A model generated the notes under the pieces. It was not told where the DNA came from, ran no database searches, and saw only the letters and a list, made by a program, of their open reading frames with translations. The translations under genes and the position numbers were made by a program. From NCBI GenBank assembly GCA_034620365.1, contig JAQGEQ010000146.1:62001-126000 (forward strand): a stretch of 64,000 nucleotides of DNA, read 5' to 3'. This document shows positions 28,246-41,124 of the stretch, piece after piece. Each line of letters starts with the position of its first letter. The stretch's first letter is position 1. Source of the DNA: Pegea sp. RAD2-039 (taxonomy: Eukaryota > Chordata > Thaliacea > Salpida > Salpidae).

Positions 28246-28530
28246 TCCTCATCTTCTGGTTGGATGTTGCTACTAGAAACGCGATGACGTCATCATTACG
28301 TTGATTTGTTTTTCATTGAATATTTATCGCGACGATACAGTGACGTCACAAACCCCTGAACCCTATCAGATTCTTATTATGCAACAAGGACAAGTAGCGT
28401 TGCTATGACAACAACGCATCAACCAATCACGTGTCAGCGCCAACAACCAATCACAGTTTGATATTCCAAATTCGATATTTCAGTTTCTTTTCGAATTAAA
28501 CCAATTTGTCACGTGACTAGCTATAAAGTG
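28246..28530. promoter_or_regulatory. HADHA downstream cluster of CRE, X-box, CCAAT and E-box motifs
   Basis: Within 285 bp after the HADHA stop there are two TGACGTCA palindromes (28285 and 28341), an X-box-like GTTGCTATGACAAC (about 28395), CCAATCACGTG (about 28421), another CCAATCA (about 28445) and GTCACGTGAC (about 28508). The segment is clearly less AT-rich than the DNA to its right. It overlaps the likely HADHA 3' UTR, so enhancer function is inference. Confidence 0.4.
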
Positions 28531-30649
28531 TAATGAGAAGAAGATAGAGTCGATGAGTTTTAGATATTATAAATAATATATAAATATTATAAAATTAGAT
28601 TTATTTTAAATAGAATATTTTCATTTTAAATATTTCAGATTAATTTTTTTAAATCTCTGATCAAAAAATTATAAAAATCAAAAAAAGTTTTTAGAAATTT
28701 AAAATAAAAATCAAAAAATAGTTTTAAAGTTGAAACATTTTTATATTTTTTTAATGAGAAATTTCGTTTTGTTTTTGGTAAATCACAAGATCACATGTGA
28801 TCCAAACCACAGAAATGCGGAAACTTCCTTTTAAATTAAAAACTATAATCACTAGAATTTCAACAACATTACATTTTTCTTTTTACTGAAAATAAAATTT
28901 TGAATGAAAGAATGTTAATCTAAAAATTATAAATGGTTTTAAAAGCAACTGAAGTTGTTTTCAATTAAAATAAACATTTGTCATAAATTGATTAATGACG
29001 CAAATATGTAGAGAAGACATTTATTTAATTCAGTTATTTTTATACATTTCAAAGGTCATTATGATACTTGATTAAACCACTAGCTGGTGTAAGAGAGCAG
29101 CTGCCTAAATAGTTTAGTTTTTAGATTAGAGAAATTGAAACACGTGTAAATTTGTTTAAACAATATTTATCTGTCATTAATTGATAATGGAAAAAGATTT
29201 GTGATTTTTTTATCATAGTAAATAAACTATTGTCAATAAAGTAAACTTTTTAAAAATATTCCATTAGTCAATAAAAAATTGAACATAAACAGCTTTTAGT
29301 TTCTTGAAAATTTTCAAATTTAATTTGCAATAATGTTGTTGCCAAAATAGATTTTGAAAATTATTAAAAAAAGAACTATAGAGAAATATCTGATAAAAAT
29401 ATTTCTAAAATCAATTTTCCTAATAGAATAGAAGGAACTAGAATATTTGAAATTATCTTAGAGTATTCATCTATAAAAAATTTACTTTCCATTTAAAAAT
29501 GAACCCAAAAATTGAGATGTGACCCAAAAATTTTGAGATAAATTATTTCCACACATGAGCAAATGTAGTGTAAGAAGCATGTTAAAGTCATGCTATTAAC
29601 ATGTTACCACTGAAGTTGATTTTTACACGAGACTGTCTACCATCGATAAAAATCAGTCAAGCATTGCTGACTGACTTAGTTCTGGTTGTACGTGACAAAG
29701 CTAAATTGATGATTTCAAAACTAATTGTAGAACATTTTTTAAGCGGTTTTATGACTACTTCTTTAAGTAAATATTTTTAATAAACATCTCTCTGTCAATA
29801 TTGACGACTTTAATAGTTTTTGTGAAATTATTCTTTAAGAGAATTTCAACTTAAAAATTATAGCAACTAAGTATCTTAAAAAGAAAGATCTTCACCGACA
29901 TCTTTTGTCTGAGGAAACATCTGTTGATATTTAATTTTTTACTGATTTAAATGATTTTTATTAAATCTATTTTTACAGTTTGAACTAGAGCCACTTTAAA
30001 CTCAAAATTTGACATTTATATTGATGGCCATAAATTTTTTTTAAAGTGATTTTTAAACAGGAAAGTTGAAGATCAGAGAAAATATTTTCTTTTTCATCAA
30101 AATTATCCGTTTAAAAATTAGATTTAAATTTAGAAAGAACATTTATAAAATTATTAAAACCATTTCTTATGCTAATTACTTTCAATAACTTTATAATTTT
30201 ATAGCAAGTATTTGAATTCTTAATTTATATACTTGTAATAGTTAAAAGTTTGTTTTTGTGTTTTAATGACTTTCAACAACATTATCATAAAAATAGTTTT
30301 GGAAAAGTTTGCTTTTAGCAAAAGTGCTAACTCATAATCTGTTATATTTGATCAGTAAATATAGTAGTGATAAAGAAGAAGCCACACTGGCTACAAACCA
30401 AATTGTTTGTTCTTTTGTGAAGTTTATGATTAGAATTATTTATTTAAAAACTTTAAAAGAATAAATAATCTTTAAATAATTTCAATATTCAAATTTTCTA
30501 TGGTACAAGCCTCATTAAAATTTCTACAAATTAAAAATTAAATTTATAAAAGTTAGAAAAAAAGCGAATAAAAATTAAAAGAATTCTTCGAGGTTGCCAT
30601 GACGATTTCAAAACTGAAGATACAAAAGTTACGAATAACATCTAAGATC

Positions 30650-30790
30650 ATGTGACGAAATAAACCACGCCCGAGAAAAGTACTGCGAGTACAAAGTTCT
30701 GAATGACGTCATGAACGCTAAGCGTGATGAAAGCATGTACAACTCATGTACGAGGGTAGCCGTGATCGGCGCACGTGTTATCACTAACTT
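30650..30790. promoter_or_regulatory. GC-richer island with palindromes and a CRE
   Basis: About 140 bp of balanced composition in a very AT-rich desert. It contains the short palindrome gtactgcgagtac, one TGACGTCA (30704-30711), the direct repeat catgtac-aact-catgtac (about 30733) and gcgcacgtgttatcac at its end. No open frame or tRNA/rRNA signature. Candidate enhancer or small ncRNA locus by composition and motif content only. Confidence 0.3.
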
Positions 30791-32184
30791 CAAAATTAAC
30801 TTTAATATCCTTAAAATTGTTTTGGCTCAAAATATTTTGTTTTTGAAATGATTTTTCATTCAATAACAGCTGATATTATGTAAGATATTTGCATAAATTG
30901 AAATTGAAAATAGTTAAAGTTTGTATACAGGAAATAATTTTATGTAAACTGATTTGTACTTAAATTTTTTCTGATATTAACCATTTAATCTTTTAATAAT
31001 AGATAAATAACAAATATTTACTGAAATTTTCCAAAATACTTTGGAGAAATTTGTAAATAGATATTTTAATTTGATAAATTCATGAAGTATTAAAAATTGT
31101 TAAAAAGTACAAGTTACTAATAAAGCAACATTTTAAACCAATTAACCGATTTTGAAGAGACACTTAAATAGTAGTTTTAAAACAAGAAGAATTTGTTAAA
31201 GTGTTCTATTTTGTATAAAAATTTATTGTTCAAAGTCATAAATGAATTTAAAAATTCAGTTTGTTTGCTCTACAACTAAAATTTCCTTAAATTTTATTTT
31301 AATTTTTTTGTAAAATAAAGTTTTGAAATTAAAGTTTTAATAATTTACTTTTATTAATTTAATTCCAAATGTCATATTACTGTAATCATCAAATTTACTT
31401 TGTTATGTTTGTTAAAAAAGGTTTTTGAAGAAAATATTATTTTTAGATAAAAACTAAATTAAAAATAAACATTTAAAAAATAATTTGGTTGGAAAGCTGG
31501 AACTTTCTCATAGTGGGAAATATTATCTTTGTTTATTTCTTGAAAAAAAACTCCTAAACATAAAAACTATTTGAAATATGCAACTTTGTAAACTTAACTT
31601 CATGTAAATAACTGTTTGGTGTAAATCACTTTTTATAAAGTTAAAAAATAATATTTCAGTTTATAGAATAAAGTTTAAATATCACCAAAAACAATCATAA
31701 TATTAAATTTTGAATAAACATTATCTCAATAATGAGAAAAACGTTATCTAAATTTCTTTTTCTCAAATAGTTTAATTAAAAATAAAAACTTTTAGACACA
31801 AAAGGTCCTGTTTGAGTTCAATAAATAAAAATCTCAAGGACATTACACGATTATATGCAATTGTTTTAAACTATTGGTGTCATGAACTTAACTTTTTTCA
31901 AAAAAATATTTAAACTAAATTCTTTACCTTAGCAGAATTAAAATGATTTTTTGACTAATTACAACATATTGTGAAATATGAACGATTATAAAAGTATGCA
32001 AGGTCTTTTAAATTTGTAAAAATCCAATTGAAACAAGAATATTTTATTTCTACGAAATTATATTTAGTTAAGTTTTATAAAAGTAAATTTTTAATTTATA
32101 AAAGTAGTAATTAAAAATTTCATGAATGATTTTTAACTACTATATAGTAACAGACTTGATTAGATTAAAAGAAAACTTTAGATG

Positions 32185-32275
32185 GTCATGCATCACTGCG
32201 TCAATAAACTCATCGACTACAACGACTGCTGTTCTTATCGCTGATTGGCTGATTCAACCACTCCCATTTCTCAAT
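32185..32275. promoter_or_regulatory. Small GC-richer island with inverted CCAAT
   Basis: A roughly 90-bp patch of higher complexity containing gctgattggctgattcaacc, which has an inverted CCAAT box. It is isolated in AT-rich DNA about 2.7 kb from the KLF10/11 3' end. Regulatory role is inference; no gene is visible beside it. Confidence 0.22.
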
Positions 32276-35002
32276 GTTTGAAAACAATATTTTTTAGAAT
32301 TTTGCTTTTCAAAACCAATGAAAGTATTTTGAAGTTTTATTATTTACGTTTTTTTTATGTCAAAAAGTATTTATTTACATAATCTTTAATAATTTCATTC
32401 ATGAAAATAATATAATTAATAAGATAATTTCAAATATAAAGTTGCAAAGAGAAAATATAAAATTTATTTTTGTTTTTTGAGATTAAAATTAATTCCACTT
32501 CAAAGCTTTGTTTTTAATTTTAAAAAATGAAATTAAAAATATTCAGATCTTAAAAATTTGATGATTAATTTAATTAAAAAATCTTAGAATTACTTTTTGC
32601 TGTAGTAGATGTTAGTTGTAAAACTTACAAACAAATTGTTGAATCAAATATTTAAAACTAAGATAAATAACTAAAATATTATCTTAAACGTTTAAAAATG
32701 AAATTAATCAGATTGTCATATCAACACCTTTGGAAAATATTTTTGATATAAATCATAAAAAGAAAACTACATAAAGTAATTTGCATTTAAGTTATTACAT
32801 AACTTAGTTATATAAGTTTTAGTTTTTACAAAATGAAAAATTTGGTATGTTTAGAGCGTATTTCGTAATAAGATATTTTAGTTAAGCTTTTACCTAATGT
32901 TTCTTTTAATAACTTTATTAAAAATTCTTTGAATGCTGGTTTGATGACTACCAAATGAAATCACTAATAAGAGGTGTGCAACTAGTGAAGTTATTAACCA
33001 ATGAAAAAGCTTCTTTTTCAGCACTTATAGTTTGTAGTAAATTATTACAAACTGAATTATTCAAACTTAAAAACTATTTAATATAAAATATTTTCTTCTT
33101 ATTCACAACAATTTGGAATACTTAAATATCTAATAATAAAAGTTAATTGTTTTAAATTGACACGAGCAAGACGCTTTTCAAAGAAATAACTTCTTATTTA
33201 TTAAACCAACACTAAAGTTTAAATAACTTTTACATTTTTAAAATTAGTTTTAAACCTTTTGTTTCAAGTTTAAAAAATTTATTTTATTTGAATAATTCTT
33301 TTATTTAAAAGTTGTTTTGACTTAGAAAATGAATTAAATTTTTATATTCACAAATTAGTAAGAAGTTCTTATCAGAATAAAAGTAATTTTTAAATTTATA
33401 ACAGATATTTAATTTATTTTACTAATCTAGATAGAGAACAATTACAATTTCACAAAATAAAATGAGAAAGTTATTTTAAAAATGAGTTTGAAATAAAATA
33501 GTTTCAAGGAAAAATATTTAAATTGAATTATCTTCAAATATATATATCCACTATTTTTTCAAAGTTTGTTTAAAATATTTTTTTTTATTTATAAAATGAT
33601 TAATTTTAAAAATTTGTTGAGACTTTTCAAATTTTTATACCATTTGTCAAAAAATAGAATAATATTTCACTAAATAAAACTTTTTAAGTTTTAAGAAATT
33701 ACGATTAAAAATTTGTTCAGTTAAATTCTAAATCAGAAATATTTGACTAAATCAAATATATTTAAAATACAAAATTAAGTCTAATATAACAATTTTTCCA
33801 AAAATTAATTTGAACTTTATCATTTGCAATAAATAGAAAAATAATTATATTTTTTTGTTTTGAAATACTTTAAAAAATTATAATTGAGAACAGTTTTATT
33901 TAAAACAACATAAATTGTAATTAAAACATTAAAAGTAGTTATTAAAATAAATAAATAAGTTAAAATAAAGTTAGTAGAAATCATTCAGTTCTAGAATATT
34001 TATTTGACGACTTTTTGAAAACATTTTCATTTAAACGTGGAATAATATCTTTAAACTTTTGGTAAATTTAATTTTTAGTAAATATTAAAGAAAAGTTACA
34101 CACTCCTTTAATATCTATATAAATTAAATTTATTTAAAATGTTTAAATAATTTTTATGTTTGTATTTTGGGTGAAAGCTTTTTTGTGTAACTAACACAAC
34201 TAACTAATTTTAGATTACTGCAAAAATTTCATCTTCAAATTTTTCAATTTATAAATAGAGTTTTATTAAATCTATCCAAAACAAAATTATAAAAGAATAA
34301 AATATATATTTCGAATTTTTCAAAAATGATATTTTTATTGCAACATTAATTGTCATTAAGTTTTGTCATTAAATTAATTTTTTCTTAAATCTAAAATACT
34401 TTGATAAAATATTATCAGGAAAGTATATCAGTGGAATTAGTTTACTATTTTCTTTGTGGAGTAAATTAATCTGGTAAACTTGCTTGCCGTAAATAGATAG
34501 CTTTAGCAGATTAACTTTCAGAAGTAAACCAACTCCAAGATAAATTTACGAAGTTGTTTACGAAAACAAAAAGAGTTTTTCAAGTTCTTTGTTTTGAGTT
34601 ACTTAACATAAAAAATATTTGTCAATTTAGAAAAACATTTGATTGTTTATTTAAAGAATTTATATGAAAATTTTAATTTATTTAAAAGATTCTGTAATCT
34701 TCTAATAATTACCTTATAGGTCTACCCTTAGAAAAATCATCTCAAATTTTCAAACGATAAAAAATTCTTTTTTTAATGTTTATTTTCAAAAACTAAATCA
34801 TTACTAAGCCAAATGGCAAGTAGAAAAAAAAAAATAGATGAAAACAGCGGCGAGAAAATATGAGGATGAAGACAATAAAATAAAAAACTTTTAGAGATAG
34901 ATGTAAGCGATGAGATATTGCACCAAACGGTTCATCGCTCAAAGTTCTTGGTCTAAATATTTCCATCAAAAGATCACTTGAAAGATGCAGAGGTCAAACA
35001 AC

Positions 35003-37049
35003 TCATGGAAGAGCAGAAGAAGTTTTAGAAGGACCTTTAGGTGCAATCTTAACTTGATTTTTCGACATGATCATATTAAAACTGTTGGAAGATGAGTTTT
35101 GAGAAGTCTCAGAGGAAGACTGACCAGTGAGCATTTGATGCGGAGGACATTTTAAGATTGATTGGTTGACGTTAGCGTGAAGTTTATTGACTTCTTTTTG
35201 CCAATTAGGGATTCTTCTATTTGTCTGATGACGTTTCATATGTTTAGTTAAATGATCACTTCTCATAAATCGACGTTCACATAAGGAGCAAGCAAACTTC
35301 TTCTCACCAGTATGTGTCCTTCGATGTCGTGATAACTCATCACTTCTCGCGAAACATTTTTCACAACCAGGCCATTTACAAGCAAATGGTTTCTCACCAG
35401 TGTGAGTTCTCAAATGAGCTTTCAGATGACTGCTCTTAAAGTAAGTCTTATTACAATTCTCATAATTACACACATGTGTCCGTCTACGGATTGGATCTGC
35501 TGGTTTTGATGACGTAGGCTTCTTTCCAGCGGCGCTAGCGATAAGAGTGTGTTGAGAATTGGGTTTGATTTGAACCTGAGGAGCTAACATCAGCAAATTG
35601 GCGGAGTTTGTGATCTGAGTTTGATTCTGAGGATTTATCATCAACAGGACTGCATTTCCACTCCTTTGGATTGCCTGAGTACCTCCCATTATCATTATCG
35701 GCATCGTCTGTATCCGTGTGTTTCCTTGGATTGGTTGAAACTTATTCTCATTGTAAGGAAGAACAACTCTCTGTACTGATCTGAGATCGAGATCTTTGGG
35801 CTTTGGGATCGTAGGGACTTGAATATTTGCAAATTGAGGAGCAGGTGATGCTGTAAATTGGATTGGTTCATCTACATCACTTTCACTGCTACATCCAACT
35901 TGAATATATTCATTTTCATTCCTTCTTCTCTTCTTTAGATTAGGTTCTTGAGAAGTTTGATCTTTACCACGTGGTGGGGTTTGATTATACCAGGATTCTC
36001 GACTGTTCTGATTCGAATCTTCATACCCAGAGTCGTGACGCTCGCGTTTTGACGTCATACAGTCTGGTGATGACGTCACTGCTCGACTGACGACGGTTGT
36101 TAGGTTGGTCAGTTTGGTCTTTTCTTCATTTGAAGTTGATTGCTGAAAAAATAAAAAAATAATAAAAATTTGGAATAACGAATATTAAAAATCGAATCTT
36201 GAATTTGACTTACTTTAGGGGATTTCCCCGAATGTGATTCCAATAAAGTCTCATATCCAGAGTTCTTATAGCGAAGTCTGACCGGTAATTGATGCTTTTT
36301 AGTGTTTCTAAACTTCATTGTTGATGAATCAGCAAAAGACATCATTGGATTAGAGGAGCTCAGAGACACTAAGGCATCGATCGCGTCGCTTTCATCTTCA
36401 TCTCGATGGAACATGTTGCTGCTTCGCGCGTTTGTATCAAAGTATGTAGGTGTTGTCTACATAAACAAGAAAATCATGACGTCATACATCGAAAGTAGAA
36501 GCGAGAAGAAACGCCCACTACGACTAGCCTCATAACCATGAAGCGATCATGCCTCAGTCACGCGCAAAACATTTATTAGGATGATTTAAGCACGTTGAAA
36601 CTGAGTTTGTTGTGATAAAAACAATTTTTCATTTCAAGTTTTACGATGATAAAAAATATAAAGTTTACATAAAAAGCTTTTTAAAAAATTAGATTTTATT
36701 TAAAAATATTTTATAAAAATAAAAAAAATTATTTTTTTTAAATTGTCGACATTAAATTAATTGATTCAGTAAAAGATTAACTTTTTTTAAAATTGATTTA
36801 AATTAAAAAAATATTTTTCAAATTATTTTTTGATACGATAGAAATATTTTATTTATAAAAAATTAAATTTAAAAATTAAATAATCAAAAATCTCAATTTA
36901 ATAAAAAGCCAAATTCACCATCACCAAAAATATTAGATAAAATCACAAAAAAAATATTTAACGAATAAAAATTATAAAATAAATATTTAATAAATAATCA
37001 CCTCTCTATTTTCAACTGCTGTAGAGGGAGATGTTGTTATAGATCTCAT
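35003..37049 (-). CDS. KLF10: Krueppel-like factor 10/11 (TIEG-type) transcription factor
   Basis: Three exons: 37049-37002, 36456-36214 and 36142-35003; 1431 nt, 476 aa (human KLF10 480). N-terminal [12 protein letters not shown] matches the EAVEALMSMS Sin3-interaction (SID) helix of KLF10/11. A hydrophobic segment with [19 protein letters not shown] parallels VFMGTQVPKGAVMF of KLF10. Three C2H2 fingers occupy about residues 320-402 (CNYENC, CKWPGC, CSLC) with the KLF linkers THTGEKPF and THTGEKKF, followed by [11 protein letters not shown], the KLF10/11 post-finger motif. It should bind GC/GT boxes and recruit Sin3/HDAC; KLF10/11 are TGF-beta-inducible repressors. One orthologue preceding the vertebrate KLF10/KLF11 split is likely, so the symbol is approximate. 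Exon 1 is short and inferred from phase and splice signals. Confidence 0.9.
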
Positions 37050-37084
37050 TTTATTAGAATATCAGAATTTTATTTAAACTAAAC

Positions 37085-37223
37085 TTTATATAGTAGTTAA
37101 CCATACAAGTGCATAGGAAGACTAATTTAATATCTAGGCCTACAATCAGTTTTAACAATGATTTCAGTAATAGTATTCGAAAAAGGCGTCGCTTGTGGGC
37201 GGGTAAATTTCTCAGCCAATCAG
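37085..37223 (-). promoter_or_regulatory. KLF10/11 core promoter: TATA, GC box, CCAAT
   Basis: Upstream of the KLF start codon (37049), the minus strand has TATAAA at 37090-37085. A GC box gtgggcgggt lies at 37195-37204 and agccaatcag at 37214-37223. Spacing suits a minus-strand core promoter with a very short 5' UTR. The GC box is the kind of site a KLF binds, so autoregulation is conceivable but not shown. Confidence 0.5.
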
Positions 37224-37259
37224 ATCGCTTTCCGCTTTAAACACCAACATGAAATGAAA

Positions 37260-39479
37260 TAATAACGGTTGATACCAGTGTGGGTGAACGCATGGCAAAA
37301 GCATGATCAAAGGCATGATTTGTTTCATTAAATCGTTTTTAGATATTGGTTTGAACGTGCTTTTATTAAAAATTCGTTTGTATTACAAATATTGTTGGAA
37401 TATTTTTGTTCATTCATCATATAATTTTATGATGTGATTTTTTTTTTGCTTTTCATTAAAAAATGAATTTTTTTTTAGCTTGAACTGAATTTATTAAAGA
37501 TGGAAAATTTTCTACTTTTAAAATATTTCTAATTGTCCAAAATATTTCTATAAACAGTTTTTTTTGTTATTGTAAAAAGTTTTAAATATTTTTGCAAACA
37601 ATTTTCTTTGTAAAACTTGAAACTAAAAGCTAGAAAATCATTTTTTTCAAGATAAGATGTTTATTGAACCATGAATATAACTTGCAAAAACTATAATTCC
37701 AAAAATAAAATTTTGTTTGTACTATAAGTTGAAAATTATATAACTACAAGTTAAATAACAAAAAAGTTCTTTTTTAGATAGTTGCTTTTTGTGTGAAATT
37801 TGTTTAAAAAACAAACAGAAATTACAGAAATAAAAAACTTTTTAAAAAAACACCTTTGTTTTGCAATTAATATAAGAATTGAAATATTGAAAACAATAGA
37901 TAAAAAAAAGTAGTAAACAGAATAGATTTATTAGAAACTATTTCAATTAACAACATATTTAAACTTCTATCTTAGAGATGAATTTATTGAAATATTTTGA
38001 ATTATAGATTTGTCTATTAAGTAAAATAAGAATTTGATGATTTGTCATTTTTTAGTAGACACAATTAAGACTCTATTATCTTATTAATTCTTTATTGTTA
38101 TCAAATTTAGATCCGTTCTGTAATAAAAAAAATGTGGTAATAAAAAATATTTTTAGCTATTTAATAATAAGAATGTTATTTGAAAAATTTTTAAACAAAT
38201 TGAAATAAAAATTTTGCTGATTATATAAGTACTGATTATATAATGAATGAAAATGGCTAGACTTGAGATAAAAAAAATCATCAAAAAAATGATTGAATGT
38301 TATTTGAAATAAATGTTCAAGTTATAAAATCTTAAAATTCCTATAAAAAAATTTGATTAATTAAAATTATTATTTATGTTTTGTATTAATTATTTCAAAC
38401 TAAGATTATTTTTATGGCATCCAAGTTTATACTTTTTTGGAAGGTAAACACTAATCTAAAATAGTTACTTTCTTTTAAAACATTAGTCATAAGCACCTTG
38501 TAACGTCAAGTACAAGGGCATAAAAAATTTTATGAAACAAATTCTTTCAGCCAAAGTATTTTGTAATTCAAGGTGATGAATAAGAAATGCTTTAAACTAT
38601 TTATGCTTACATTAAAATTGTGAAATAGTTTGTTGAATGTAATTAATACGGTAATTTTGCAATTTAAAGTTAGTAATTGATAAAGAATGTCGACTAGATA
38701 AGGTTCTTTGAAAAACATTTAGATTGATTTTGATATAAATTTTAAAATCTAAAAAGTATTTGTTTGCTTTTAAACTTTTTGTATGAAACTAAAACATATT
38801 TATATTAACATAACTAAACAGTTATTAATCTGATTGTCTTTTGATGTAAAATATATTGAAGTTATTTAAGTTCAAAAAGAACTTGGAAAAACTCTTGTAT
38901 TTATTCTAGGTTTTGTCTCCACAATCTCCAGAATGAATACTTTTTAGTTTCACCGACTCTACAACAAAATACTCTAAGCTTTTTTAAGATTTAACAAACT
39001 AAGAAAGATAAACAAATTTTAAAAAAATATAGAAAAACTCTTTAAATTTTGTTTAACGTTTATAGAACAAGTTTCTTTTACAATCTAATTTAAGTTTTGA
39101 ATTTTAGTTATGTAAACGCTTCTTGTTTTAGAGATTTGAAATAGAGAAAAGAATTTAGAGTTTTGCTATTTCTTTTAATAGTTGTGAATCAAAATAATTT
39201 AAAATTTGAAAAGATTAATTTGAAATATTTTAAGAACCAATTTTGCTCTGCAATTTCTGTTTTTAAAGCAATTTTTCTATGATTTAATTTATTTTTTATA
39301 AACATTAAATGATTTCTGATTCGCTACTTGAATCAATAAAATTAAAAGTAACCTAACACGGACCAATAAAGCAAGAAGTGCCCCAGAGTTGGCTAGTGGG
39401 ACAAAGAAAAGACTTGAAGGACATTTGGTTTTATAATAGATTAGAGAGGTTCTTCGACGTAAAGGTTGTGAGTTACCAA
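37260..39479. other. AT-rich intergenic region
   Basis: About 2.2 kb of A/T-rich DNA with no supportable exon, RNA gene or tandem array. The small minus-strand open frame at 38530-38718 has no family resemblance or coding composition and is treated as chance. Confidence 0.45.
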
Positions 39480-40900
39480 ATTAACAATCCATCTCGAAAT
39501 AAAAGTCCAAGACGGCAATTTATTTACATCTTTTACTTTCTATATTTTTGACTAAATAGATGTTATTTGTGAGAATGTGTGTTAGCGGGAGCTGCTCTTT
39601 TCAGGTACCCTCCTTCAAATTTATTGAAATAAATAAATGACAATAAATAAGTTGACTATTGATAGGAATAAAAACTGAATTCCTGAAATGCTTCAACAAA
39701 GGAAATGGATTTAAAGCTGCATTCGTATATGCTCAAAAATCCCAGTGAAACCAGAGACAAGGAAGAAGGCAACAGCTGAACACAAACCACCGCTGTTCCA
39801 GGGCACTAAATATTATTTGTTACTTGAATACGTTTGAATATCATTCACAATCATATGATGAGTCATTTGATGGAATACCAACTAACATCTGATGTCAAGC
39901 ATGGCTTTATGAAACGGGTCTATGAGCTGGTAGCTCAGAATCCAGCCCATAACCAGCTGCAACAACGTAAATGCTGCAAATTCCTTGAATCAATTCTCCA
40001 TCAATGGATTTATTATTCAACGAATATCTTCGGTCTTAGACCTTGGCATTAATCTATCATCTGACTTTAAATGGCGCAATTATGTTTCCAAAATCTTTGG
40101 AAAATCAATCAACCTTGTTTTCCTTATTATAAAGATCTTTAATTCTAATTACCCATGCTTTTTTATCAATCTTTTCAAATTGTACGTACCTCCAATTCTT
40201 GAATACAATATTAGTGCATGGATGCCATATCAAGTTGGTGATATCAAAAAAATCGAATCTGTTCAGGCGAAATTTACAAGATTAGTATGTAGGAAACTTA
40301 ATATTAAATATGATAGTTATAAACATCATCTCAGTCTTTTCAATTTAGATACTTTGGAAATTCGAGGGATTAAATACGACTTAATTATTATTTTTAAAAT
40401 TATTCACAATTTAACTGACTTTCAGTTTGATGACTTCTTTTCCATTAGTCCTTCCCTCAAGTTATACCAAATCAGACGACTCACATTACATCTTAATAAG
40501 CCTATATCACCTAGTACATTGGTAAGAGCGAATTTTTTCTCATACCGGACAATTAATACATGGAATTAGCTGCCATCAGACATTGCCATGTTGAAATCGC
40601 TCGCGTTGTTCAAAAAGAAGTTGAACTGTTATATATTGCCAACATTATCATTTCTAAACTGTGATTTTTTTCTCTTTTTTATACTATTAACATTCTATGT
40701 TCACGGTTATATGCTTTGAGTGATATCGAAATACCATTTGTTACATCTTTTGCTTTCTATCTTTCTAAACTTAATAACTGTTATTTGCGAGAATATGTGT
40801 TAGCGAGAGGTGCTCTCTTTAGGCACCCTCCTTCGTATTTATTGTAGTTAACAATTTATCTCGAAATAAAAGTTCAAGACGACAATTTATTTACATGTTG
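39480..40900 (+). mobile_element. Degenerate CR1/Jockey-type non-LTR retrotransposon remnants
   Basis: At 39834-39900 the frame MNIIHNHMMSHLMEYQLTSD continues into KHGF, the finger-region signature of LINE reverse transcriptases. The catalytic core that should follow is missing. The frame at 39985-40569 has the C-terminal RT/thumb signature: LDLGINLSSDFKW, VPPILEYNISAWMP, IESVQAKFTRLV, DTLEIRGIKYDLIIIFKII. It is followed by the family 3' UTR (about 40720-40850). A second 3' end lies upstream at about 39500-39640. The 47-bp stretch beginning about 39483 recurs at about 40849. The locus is thus several truncated, partly tandem LINE fragments. Exact clade (CR1, Jockey or related) and copy boundaries are uncertain. 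Confidence 0.8.
39985..40569 (+). pseudogene. LINE reverse-transcriptase C-terminal fragment
   Basis: An open frame of about 194 residues corresponding to the part of non-LTR retrotransposon ORF2 after the YADD catalytic region. It lacks the RT active site and endonuclease and cannot support retrotransposition alone. It ends at IRR-LTLHLNKP, then FFSYRTINTWN and a stop where family members normally continue with LP and a C-terminal tail. Confidence 0.75.
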
Positions 40901-41124
40901 CCAATATATGAGGTTAACAAGAAGTTTCTACATTTAGCTTCTCGTCGAAGTAAACTGCTTAGTGAAATTTAGTAAAAATAACGTTCTTAATCAAGATTAA
41001 TCAATTAAATTATATTTTACTAAAAATTTTTAGTTTTTTTAACACTATCGTTGAGAATTGTCCAAATTTTATTTCATTTAAAGAATTTGATTAGAATATG
41101 ATTAAATAAAATAATTCAAAAGTT

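Larger units (their letters stand above)
28531..35002. other. 6.5-kb AT-rich gene desert
   Basis: No coding exon, tandem array or RNA gene could be supported. Two short GC-richer islands stand out, at about 30650-30790 and 32185-32275, and are listed separately. The rest is A/T-rich with many homopolymer runs. It lies between the convergent HADHA and KLF10/11 genes and so includes both 3' UTRs. Confidence 0.5.
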
